Shown here piece by piece: positions 1 to 6,613 of a stretch of 64,000 nucleotides of DNA. Origin of the DNA: Hymenobacter sp. BT559 (GTDB lineage: Bacteria; Bacteroidota; Bacteroidia; Cytophagales; Hymenobacteraceae); the NCBI RefSeq assembly GCF_016427535.1, contig NZ_JAELXV010000006.1, positions 357,452-421,451 of the forward strand. Direction: 5' to 3'. The notes beneath the pieces are model-generated. The model was given only the letters and a program-made list of their open reading frames with translations. It did not search any database and had not been told where the DNA came from. Each line of letters begins with the position of its first letter. Position 1 is the stretch's first letter. The position numbers and the translations under genes are program-made.

Positions 1-1237
1 AGGTTTCGCGGCGCTTTTCCTTCTCCTTCTCGTCTTTGTCAACGGGCCCTTTCGAAATGGCCGCGCTATTGAAAAACGCCAGAATATCTTGCTGCATCGT
101 GGCCGTTACCTGCTTAAAATCGTCCTTGGCCAACTCGCGCACCCACTCGCCGTAGGTGCGGTCGGCGAGCGGATACTCGCCTATCTTGGTGGGGTGGCCG
201 GTGTCAAAGTCCACGTTAGGCATGTGCGAGGCCTGGCCTTGGGTAGCGGTTTGCCGGCTCAGCAGCAGGGCGTAGTTCACCACCGATTCGTGGAAGCTTT
301 GGCTGAAAATGCGCTGAGCTTCGGGCGTGGGCGCAATAAACTTCAATGACTTCAGCTTACCCACTTTCGGCAGAATCTGAATGACGCCGGCCAGAATGCG
401 CGCCCCGAAACCCGGCCGCTCGTACTGCGTGCCGTACTGCGCCTCAAATTTGCTTTTGCTTTCCTTATAAATGTAGTCGCGGCGCCGGATGCGCCGGTTC
501 ACCGTGCGCAGCTCGTGCCTGTTGGCGCGCCAGGCGGCCCGGCTAGCTAGCGGAATAAGGTTACGCACCGCAAAGCGGTACGAGCCAATGGCTAGGTCCT
601 TGTTCAGCACTATCTGCTTCAAGTGCAGCCCGTAGGTTTGCACAAAGGCCCGCTCCAGCAAGTCCTCGCTCACCTTAAAGCCAATGAAGTCGTGGTAGGC
701 CGCCGTGCGGTAGCGGCCCGCGGCGAGCTGCGTCACGTCGAAGGCAAACTCGGTGCGGCCGTGGGCGATGGGGTCTTGCTCGTAGGTGACGACAGGGCCA
801 TACTTCTTCTTCAATTCTGGAAACAGCAGCGGCACCGATTTATTGATGCCTACCTCGTGCCCGTAGATGTCGGCCGCGTAGTGCGCCAGGGCACCTAGGG
901 CAAAAGCGTACTCGTTGCGGTCCTTGGCGCCCTTGAGTAGGTTTTCGACAAAGTCGCCCGAACGCACGTAGTGAGCCAGGTCGGTAAACAGGTGCGAGCC
1001 AAATGGATAATAGCCCATGTCCTGCATAATGGAGCCGCCGTAGGCATAAGCCTTCGCATCGCGCAGCTCATCGGGCGTGCCCCCCGGAAAGCGCCGCTCT
1101 AGCGTCGGCTTGATGTACGGAGCCCAGCACGAGTCGATATTGGCCTGGTGACTCAGCACGGAGTAGGCCTGCGCGGGCCGGGCGGCCAGCACCAGCCAGC
1201 TCAGCAGCGCCCCAATGAAAAAGCGTAGTAAATGCAC
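1..1237 (-). CDS. Zinc-dependent phospholipase C family protein (3' end cut by window edge)
   Basis: About 412 residues are visible and the C-terminus runs off the left edge. The chosen start is a GTG at 1237, directly followed by a hydrophobic signal peptide (HLLRFFIGALLSWLVLA) with a probable cleavage after AQA; no ATG lies closer to it. The mature part has a His in SVLSH and a LAHYAADIYGH segment, the HxxxDxxxH arrangement of the zinc-dependent phospholipase C family (PF00882), so it is probably secreted and metal-binding. The visible C-terminal tail is Lys/Glu/Arg rich. Substrate is unknown: in Bacteroidota such proteins are mostly uncharacterised. It is followed upstream by the CoA-transferase gene on the same strand after a 93-bp gap. 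Confidence 0.75.
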   Translation of the reverse strand, partial: MHLLRFFIGALLSWLVLAARPAQAYSVLSHQANIDSCWAPYIKPTLERRFPGGTPDELRDAKAYAYGGSIMQDMGYYPFGSHLFTDLAHYVRSGDFVENLLKGAKDRNEYAFALGALAHYAADIYGHEVGINKSVPLLFPELKKKYGPVVTYEQDPIAHGRTEFAFDVTQLAAGRYRTAAYHDFIGFKVSEDLLERAFVQTYGLHLKQIVLNKDLAIGSYRFAVRNLIPLASRAAWRANRHELRTVNRRIRRRDYIYKESKSKFEAQYGTQYERPGFGARILAGVIQILPKVGKLKSLKFIAPTPEAQRIFSQSFHESVVNYALLLSRQTATQGQASHMPNVDFDTGHPTKIGEYPLADRTYGEWVRELAKDDFKQVTATMQQDILAFFNSAAISKGPVDKDEKEKEKRRET

Positions 1238-1330
1238 GGAAAGAAGAGCGAAAGAAGCGGTGTAAGCAACCTCAACGGTGGAGTTAGGTTTCGCGTTACT
1301 TTGCTATATTCTGCGCATTTTTATCCTACC

Positions 1331-2446
1331 TCAGGGCTGCTCGGGAGGTGCGCCCAGGGTGGCTGCCACCGGCCACGCCGAGCTGCGAAATGCCACCGTA
1401 CGCAGCCCTAGGGCCGGGAAAGGCGGCGTGGGCGGCAGCAGCATCGGCTGGGCTAGGTCGGTCGTGAGGGCTTCGCCCACGGTGCGCACCGCCCCGGCCG
1501 GCACGCCCAGCCGCGCCAACTCGTGCAGCAGAGCCCAGCCGTTGAGCTCGGCTATGCGCATCAGCAGCAACTCTTCGAGGGCGGCACGGTGGCGCACCCG
1601 CGCCGGGTTGGTGCCGAAGCGTGGCTCATCGGCCCAATGCGGGCGCTGCAGCACTTGGCACAAGGTGCGAAACTGCGCGTCGGTGCCCACCGCCAGCACC
1701 AGCCGCTGGCCATCGGCGGCGCGGTACACGGTGCCGTAGGGCACAATGCCAGGGTGGCCCGAGCCCAGCGGCACGGGGTCATGACCGGTCGTGAGCCAGG
1801 TGGCCCCTTGGTTGGCCAGCGAGGCCAAGGCGCTATCAAACAAACTGACCTCAACCAGGCACCCTAGGCCGGTGCGCTCGCGCTGATACAGAGCCGTGAG
1901 GATGCCTTCCTTAAGCTGATGCGCCGCAAAAAGGTCGATAAAAGCTACTGGCATTTTCTGCGGCGGGTCGTGCGGGCTAGCCGCATTGAGGTGCATAAAG
2001 CCCGTTTCGGCCTGTAGCACGGCATCGTAGCCCACTCGGGTATAGCCCGGCCCATAGCCCGTAAGCTGCGCATAAATAAGCCTTGGATTAATGGCGGCCA
2101 GTGTGGCATAGTCTACGCCCAGCTTGGCAGCGTCGCCGGGTTTGTAGCTGGCGAGCAGCACATCGGCCACGCGGGCTAATTGGCGTAGTTCGGCCTGGGC
2201 AGCGGGCTGCGTGAGGTCGAGCGCCTTGGCTTGCTTGCCCCAATTAGACGAGGCGAAATAAGCCGATACCGAGCTGTCGGGGTCATCGCCGGGCACGCGC
2301 CAAGTGCGCGTTACGTCGCCACCTAGGGGCTCTATTTTGAGTACGTCGGCCCCAAGCTCAGCAAAAAACTGCCCCACCTGGGGGCCGGCCAGCACGGCGG
2401 CCAGCTCCAATACGCGCAGGCCAGCGAAGGGAAGCGAAAGTGCCAT
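1331..2446 (-). CDS. CaiB/BaiF family class III CoA-transferase
   Basis: 371 residues from the ATG at 2446 (MALSLPFAGLRVLEL); the reading frame stays open further upstream into the ABC gene, but similarity to the family begins at this Met. Class III CoA-transferases move CoA between carboxylic acids. Visible family features are the N-terminal LAGPQVGQFFAELGADVLKIEP segment type (about residues 18-40) and a GYDAVLQAETGF segment with Asp141 at the place of the catalytic Asp of formyl-CoA transferase. Length is slightly below the usual 380-410. Substrate acids cannot be told from sequence. It lies 79 bp behind the ABC ATPase gene and may share its transcript. Confidence 0.85.
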   Translation of the reverse strand: MALSLPFAGLRVLELAAVLAGPQVGQFFAELGADVLKIEPLGGDVTRTWRVPGDDPDSSVSAYFASSNWGKQAKALDLTQPAAQAELRQLARVADVLLASYKPGDAAKLGVDYATLAAINPRLIYAQLTGYGPGYTRVGYDAVLQAETGFMHLNAASPHDPPQKMPVAFIDLFAAHQLKEGILTALYQRERTGLGCLVEVSLFDSALASLANQGATWLTTGHDPVPLGSGHPGIVPYGTVYRAADGQRLVLAVGTDAQFRTLCQVLQRPHWADEPRFGTNPARVRHRAALEELLLMRIAELNGWALLHELARLGVPAGAVRTVGEALTTDLAQPMLLPPTPPFPALGLRTVAFRSSAWPVAATLGAPPEQP

Positions 2447-2525
2447 AGGGATAGGTGTAGCTGAAAAATACCTACGCAAGTTGGCAGCGCGCGGCCGGGC
2501 GCGAGCCCTAGGACCCCTCCTGCCC

Positions 2526-3218
2526 CTAGGCCAGTAGGTAGCCGTACTCCACCAACTCGTCCCGAAAGTTGGGCCCGAGTTGCAGCAGGCGGCCTTGCTG
2601 TAGTAGGTACACCACATCGCACAGCGGCAGCAGCTCGGCGTAGCGGTGGTCGGTCAGTAGCAAGCCTTTGCGCTGGCGGGCCTGCTGTAGGGCGGCCCCT
2701 AGGGCTTCTACGTGCACCGGCATGATGCCCGTGAATGGCTCATCAAACAGCGAGAAGGCGGTGTTGGCATGTAGTAGCAACAGCACTTGCCACAGCCGCG
2801 CCGAACCGCCCGATAGCTCACCTAGGTGGCAGTCGAGCTGGGCCGGCAGCTCCGGGAAGCCCGCGCTGGCCGCCAGCGGGTCTACGCCCAGCAGCCGAGC
2901 GGCCCGGCGCAGCGTGAGGCCAGCCGGCAGCAACGGTGCCTGCGGCAAGTAATTGAGCAAGCCCGGCGTTTGGAAAGCAGGCACCACGCGGCGGCCATCT
3001 ACGCGCACCGAAGCATCGGGCACCGCGCGGGCGCCAAATATTGCCTGTAGCAACGTTGATTTGCCGCTGCCGTTGCGCCCCAATAGCCCCACGATTTGGC
3101 CGGTTTGCACGCGCAGGTAGATGCTAGCTAAAATTTGCCGGCCGTCGAAGGCGACGCGGATACCATCGGCTTCCAGCACGTGCGAGCCACTGCCAACGTA
3201 TTCGTTTTTCAGGCCCAT
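2526..3218 (-). CDS. ABC transporter ATP-binding protein
   Basis: 230-residue stand-alone nucleotide-binding domain. Start is the ATG at 3218 (MGLKNEYVG); the frame is open further upstream but only through the neighbouring gene. Walker A GRNGSGKST at 47-55, signature LSGGS at 135-139 and Walker B FSLFDE at 155-160 are intact, with the H-loop in LLTDHRYAEL. The ATG overlaps the end of the upstream membrane-protein gene by 10 bp, which suggests translational coupling and a two-gene transporter made of this ATPase and that small membrane protein. Substrate unknown. The compact pair resembles Bacteroidota orphan ABC modules rather than a classical importer, as no binding protein is nearby. Confidence 0.88.
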   Translation of the reverse strand: MGLKNEYVGSGSHVLEADGIRVAFDGRQILASIYLRVQTGQIVGLLGRNGSGKSTLLQAIFGARAVPDASVRVDGRRVVPAFQTPGLLNYLPQAPLLPAGLTLRRAARLLGVDPLAASAGFPELPAQLDCHLGELSGGSARLWQVLLLLHANTAFSLFDEPFTGIMPVHVEALGAALQQARQRKGLLLTDHRYAELLPLCDVVYLLQQGRLLQLGPNFRDELVEYGYLLA

Positions 3219-3559
3219 AACCGCGCTATTACTTGGGCTGCTGCGATAAATAAGCTGCCATCGAGCACGGCCACGCCGCCCCACAGCCAGGCGCGCGACA
3301 GCCCTAGGTTGTAGTAGAACCAGTACCGCTGCGGGCGCATCTCACTGGCTAAGTACCACACCGCCAATCCGCTTAGCAGCTTGGCCAGCAGCAGGCCGGC
3401 CGACAGGCCGCTTGCCTTTTCCTCGTGCAAGCCTGCCACCTGCATCATTGCGGGTAGCTGCATCACCAAGAGCAGCGCCGCGCTGATGAGCAGCAGCACC
3501 GGCGCCACCTCGCGGTAAAACAGCCATATTCCCCGAAGCCGCGTACCCCACACTGCCAT
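3209..3559 (-). CDS. Small integral membrane protein, probable partner of ABC ATPase
   Basis: 116 residues, start ATG at 3559 (MAVWGTRLRGIWLF). Three hydrophobic stretches are visible: about residues 19-38 (VAPVLLLISAALLLVMQL), 51-67 (SAGLLLAKLLSGLAVWYLA) and 88-112 (AWLWGGVAVLDGSLFIAAAQVIA). No known domain is recognised. Its last 10 bp overlap the ATPase gene, so the two are probably co-translated and act together in the inner membrane. It is much shorter than normal ABC permeases (usually five or six helices per domain), so it would have to oligomerise or serve as an adaptor. Functional assignment rests only on gene order. Confidence 0.7.
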   Translation of the reverse strand: MAVWGTRLRGIWLFYREVAPVLLLISAALLLVMQLPAMMQVAGLHEEKASGLSAGLLLAKLLSGLAVWYLASEMRPQRYWFYYNLGLSRAWLWGGVAVLDGSLFIAAAQVIARLWA

Positions 3560-3610
3560 ATGATTTAGCTAGTTAAGACAAGCCCAACGCAGCTAGCCAC
3601 GCCCTAGTAT

Positions 3611-4354
3611 TCAGCTCACTACCCCGGCCCGCGCAAACACCGGAAACACTACTTCTCGCTCGCCCGCGCCCCAGAGCCGCGTTAGCTCCTCGGCCACTAG
3701 CAGCACCGCATCGGCGCCGTCGTGCTGCCGGGCGTAGTTGGCCACCGCCGACCATGTGCGCAAGTAGTCCAAAAACCATTCGGCCGACCACTGCTTGCGC
3801 ACCTCAAACCGCGCCCGGCGCACCCTAGCAAACGGAAATTGCAGCCGGGCGTATTCATCCAGCACGTGCCAGCGGTTGGCGTCCCAGTAGGGCCCCACGG
3901 TTTCGTTGTGGAAATGCAGTAGCAGCGCATCTAGGGCGGGCTCGCCGATTTGCACCAGCCCGTAGCCCCACTCGGCCAGCACGGTGCCGGGGCCGGACAC
4001 CCGGCGCACCTCGGTATGGTAGGCCGGCAGGTCGAACCAGTGCACGGCTTGCGCCACCGTTATCAGGTCGAAGCGCTCGTCAGGGAAAGGCGTATGCTCA
4101 GCCGTAGCTACTTGGTAGTGCACATTGGGCAGCGCGGGCGCCTGGGCCAGCTGGTTGGCGCTGAGGTCCGTAGCTTCTACTTCCTGGAAGTGCTGTGCCA
4201 GCACAGCCGCAACTTGGCCGTTGCCGGTGGCGCAGTCCCAGGCGCGCAGGCGGCCGGCCACCTGCGGCAATAACCAGGCGTAGAGTTCGGACGGGTAATC
4301 AATACGATAGCGGGCGTACTGGGCAGCCTGGGCAGAGAAACGGTCGAGTGACAT
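3611..4354 (-). CDS. Class I SAM-dependent methyltransferase
   Basis: 247 residues from ATG 4354 (MSLDRFSAQAAQYARYR); the frame opens six codons earlier at a TTG, which is less likely. The Rossmann-type SAM motif is seen as WDCATGNGQ (39-47), followed by the acidic loop EATDLSANQL and a post-motif AVHWFDLP typical of the Methyltransf_11 type (small-molecule methyltransferases related to UbiE and trans-aconitate methyltransferases). Substrate unknown. It is first in a run of minus-strand genes (methyltransferase, membrane protein, ABC ATPase, CoA-transferase) with gaps of 51, -10 and 79 bp. The short upstream region is shared with the divergent DEAD-box helicase gene. Confidence 0.85.
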   Translation of the reverse strand: MSLDRFSAQAAQYARYRIDYPSELYAWLLPQVAGRLRAWDCATGNGQVAAVLAQHFQEVEATDLSANQLAQAPALPNVHYQVATAEHTPFPDERFDLITVAQAVHWFDLPAYHTEVRRVSGPGTVLAEWGYGLVQIGEPALDALLLHFHNETVGPYWDANRWHVLDEYARLQFPFARVRRARFEVRKQWSAEWFLDYLRTWSAVANYARQHDGADAVLLVAEELTRLWGAGEREVVFPVFARAGVVS

Positions 4355-4393
4355 GGCAGTGAAGGTAGGCAATAGCTGGGCACTTATTCCGTG

Positions 4394-4401
4394 TACCTTT
4401 G
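4394..4401 (+). promoter_or_regulatory. Putative -7 element TACCTTTG for the DEAD-box helicase gene
   Basis: TACCTTTG matches the Bacteroidota -7 consensus TAnnTTTG. It lies about 155 bp before the only possible start codon and would give a leader of about 145 nt. No clear TTG is seen at -33, so the assignment is moderate. Confidence 0.5.
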
Positions 4402-4404
4402 TTG

Positions 4405-4523
4405 GTAGTTGTCAGGATGTAGTTGTTCGGTGTCGGTGTAAAAAACGCTTGACTACTACCTAATACCCATCCGCAGACAACTACTACTATAAGCGGTTCG
4501 CTGACCAGGACTTAAAAGGTCAG
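4405..4523 (+). promoter_or_regulatory. Structured 5' leader of DEAD-box helicase mRNA
   Basis: Two potential stems lie between the putative promoter and the start codon. GTAGTTGTC (4405-4413) can pair with GACAACTAC (4476-4484), extended by GGATG/CATCC. CTGACC (4501-4506) can pair with GGTCAG (4518-4523), closing just before the translation start. Bacterial RNA-helicase genes are often regulated through long leaders, so an autoregulatory or cold-responsive leader is plausible. Only the pairing potential is seen. Confidence 0.4.
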
Positions 4524-4554
4524 CCCCTATTCTTTCACTTTACCAGCTGAACCT

Positions 4555-6258
4555 TTGACGTTCCACGAATTTAATCTCCACGACGACCTGCTGGCCGGCG
4601 TGGATGCCATGAACTACCTCAACGCCACGCCCATTCAGGAGCAGGCGATTCCTAAGATTCTGGCGGGCAAGGACCTTATCGCCTGCGCCCAAACCGGCAC
4701 CGGCAAAACGGCCGCCTACCTCGTACCGCTGCTCGACAAGATTTCGCACGCTGGGCACGGCACCACTTCTACGCTCATCCTGGTACCCACCCGCGAGCTA
4801 GCCACTCAAATTGATGAGCAGGTTACGGGCTTTGGCTACTTCGTAGAAGCTTCGTCCATTGCTATTTACGGCGGCGGCAAGTCTGAGAACTGGGAGCAGC
4901 AGAAGCGCGCACTCACTAGTGGCGCCGACATTATTATTGCTACGCCCGGCCGCCTTATCGCCCACATGCAGCTCGGCTACGTCAAGTTTGAGGACCTGAA
5001 GTACTTGGTGCTCGACGAGGCCGATAAGATGATGGACATGGGCTTCTCCGACGATATCCTAAATATCGTGCGGCAGCTGCCCAAGGAGCGTCAGACACTG
5101 CTGTTCTCGGCCACCATGCCCAGCAAAATCCGCGACTTCTCGCAGCAGATTTTGCACGAGCCCGACGAGGTGCGCCTCGCCGTGAGTAAGCCCGCTGCCG
5201 GCATCAACCAGCAGTTTTACATGACCTTCGACCACCAGAAACTACCCGTACTGGAGCACCTCATCAAGGCCCAGGATGTGCAGAGCATGGTGTTGTTCAC
5301 GTCTAAGAAAGCGGCCGTGGCGGGCATTGTGCGCTCGCTCAACAAGCTGGGCTACCCGGCCCAGGGCATCAGCTCCGACCGCACTCAGGAAGAGCGCGAG
5401 GAAACTATGCGCGCTTTCAAAAACAAGCAGTTTCCCATTCTGGTAGCCACCGACGTGGTGAGCCGTGGTATTGACATCGACTCGCTGAGCCACGTGGTAA
5501 ACTTCGACGTGCCCCGCGCCGCCGAAGACTATGTGCACCGCATCGGCCGTACGGCCCGCGCAGCTACTACGGGCACGGCCATCACCTTCATTGCCGACCA
5601 AGACCAGGACCGCATTGTTAAAATCGAGAAGCTTATCGAGCGCGAAATCGAGAAGCAGGCTATCACCGAAGCCCTAGGGTATGGTGTAGCGCCTGAGTTT
5701 GACCCTAAGCGCTTTAGCGGCCTGCGCGGCAAAACTGGCCCCCGTGAAGGAGGCCGCAGCGGTGGCTCGGGCGGCCGCGACCGTGGCCCCCGCCGCGAAG
5801 GCGAAGGTGGCGACCGCGGCCCTCGCCCGCCCCGCGCCGAAGGTGACCGCCGCGGTGGTGGTGGCCGCGACCGTGGCCCCCGCCGCGAAGGCGACGCCAA
5901 AAATGACCCGCAGCGCGCCGAGCGCCTAGCCCAAGCTGCCGCCCGCCTGGCCGCCATCGACGCTGGCCAAGCCCCAGTAGCGCCCTACGTGGCCCCGCCC
6001 CGCGAAGGCCGCCCCCCGCGCCCCGAAGGCGAGGCAAAAGACGGCGGTACCCGCCCACCACGTGCCCCGCGCCCACCCCGCGAGCCGCGGGCCGAAGGCG
6101 CCACCGATGCTCCGCGCGAACCGCGCGCCGAAGGTGAGAAGCCAGAAGGCCAACGCCGCCGCAAGCGGGGAGGCCGCAACCGTAGCGGCCGCGGCCCTCG
6201 TCCCGCTGAGGGCGGCGCACCATCTGCTGAGGCCACGGCTCCGGCACCCACCGAGTAA
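4555..6258 (+). CDS. DEAD-box ATP-dependent RNA helicase, RhlE/CsdA type
   Basis: 567 residues. The start must be the TTG at 4555: an in-frame TAA at 4513 precedes it and no ATG or GTG lies between. Motifs in order: Q motif TPIQEQ (25-30), Walker A AQTGTGKT (45-52), PTREL (78-82), TPGR (130-133), DEAD (154-157), SAT (about 184), and HRIGRTAR (about 330). It should unwind structured RNA in ribosome assembly or mRNA decay. After about residue 385 comes a roughly 180-residue disordered Arg/Gly/Pro/Glu tail of repeated GGRDRGPRREG units, probably for RNA binding; a 32-bp DNA repeat underlies it. A terminator follows directly. Confidence 0.95.
   Translation: MTFHEFNLHDDLLAGVDAMNYLNATPIQEQAIPKILAGKDLIACAQTGTGKTAAYLVPLLDKISHAGHGTTSTLILVPTRELATQIDEQVTGFGYFVEASSIAIYGGGKSENWEQQKRALTSGADIIIATPGRLIAHMQLGYVKFEDLKYLVLDEADKMMDMGFSDDILNIVRQLPKERQTLLFSATMPSKIRDFSQQILHEPDEVRLAVSKPAAGINQQFYMTFDHQKLPVLEHLIKAQDVQSMVLFTSKKAAVAGIVRSLNKLGYPAQGISSDRTQEEREETMRAFKNKQFPILVATDVVSRGIDIDSLSHVVNFDVPRAAEDYVHRIGRTARAATTGTAITFIADQDQDRIVKIEKLIEREIEKQAITEALGYGVAPEFDPKRFSGLRGKTGPREGGRSGGSGGRDRGPRREGEGGDRGPRPPRAEGDRRGGGGRDRGPRREGDAKNDPQRAERLAQAAARLAAIDAGQAPVAPYVAPPREGRPPRPEGEAKDGGTRPPRAPRPPREPRAEGATDAPREPRAEGEKPEGQRRRKRGGRNRSGRGPRPAEGGAPSAEATAPAPTE
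5773..5894 (+). repeat. Two exact 32-bp direct repeats inside the helicase Arg/Gly-rich tail
   Basis: The 32-bp segment at 5773-5804 recurs exactly at 5863-5894, a period of 90 bp (30 codons), encoding the GRDRGPRREG unit twice. This indicates recent internal duplication and a tail prone to length change. Confidence 0.85.
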
Positions 6259-6271
6259 GTAAAAGCATTTT

Positions 6272-6321
6272 AAACGAAAGAGCCCACCCGCATTGCAGAA
6301 TGTGGGTGGGCTCTTTCGTTT
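6272..6321. terminator. Rho-independent terminator after helicase gene
   Basis: 18-bp perfect arms (6272-6289 and 6304-6321) with a 14-nt loop; core GAGCCCACCC / GGGTGGGCTC flanked by AAACGAAA / TTTCGTTT. It begins 13 bp after the helicase stop. The rest of the gap to 6560 (about 240 bp) is AT-rich and holds no gene that I can support. Confidence 0.8.
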
Positions 6322-6564
6322 GAGCTATACAAGCGCCAGGGTAGCTGACCTATGCGAGGTGGCAAAGAGGAGTCCGCAGCAGACTAACCAAAAAAGGAGG
6401 AAAAATACGGGCTATTTCGGATATATACGGCCTAAGCACATTTTAAAGCTTAAAACGATTTGCTCATAACCACTTGAACAATAATCCATTGAACTGTTAT
6501 TTACACGCTTATAGCGTGGGTAATATAAGGCAAAATTTCGTTTTTTATTCCCCGGATGACTTTC

Positions 6565-6572
6565 TACCTTTG
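6565..6572 (+). promoter_or_regulatory. Putative -7 element TACCTTTG for M16 peptidase gene
   Basis: TACCTTTG fits TAnnTTTG. The longest reading frame of the next gene starts at the last base of this box, so transcription would begin inside it; this argues that translation starts downstream, at the GTG at 6614. Confidence 0.55.
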
Positions 6573-6613
6573 TGCCCCTATTGAAAGTTGCCTGCGCTCT
6601 GCCCAGAAAAATT

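Noticed and set aside
5714..6268. Large minus-strand open frames opposite the helicase tail
   Set aside because: They mirror the low-complexity Arg/Gly/Pro tail and have no protein-like composition of their own.
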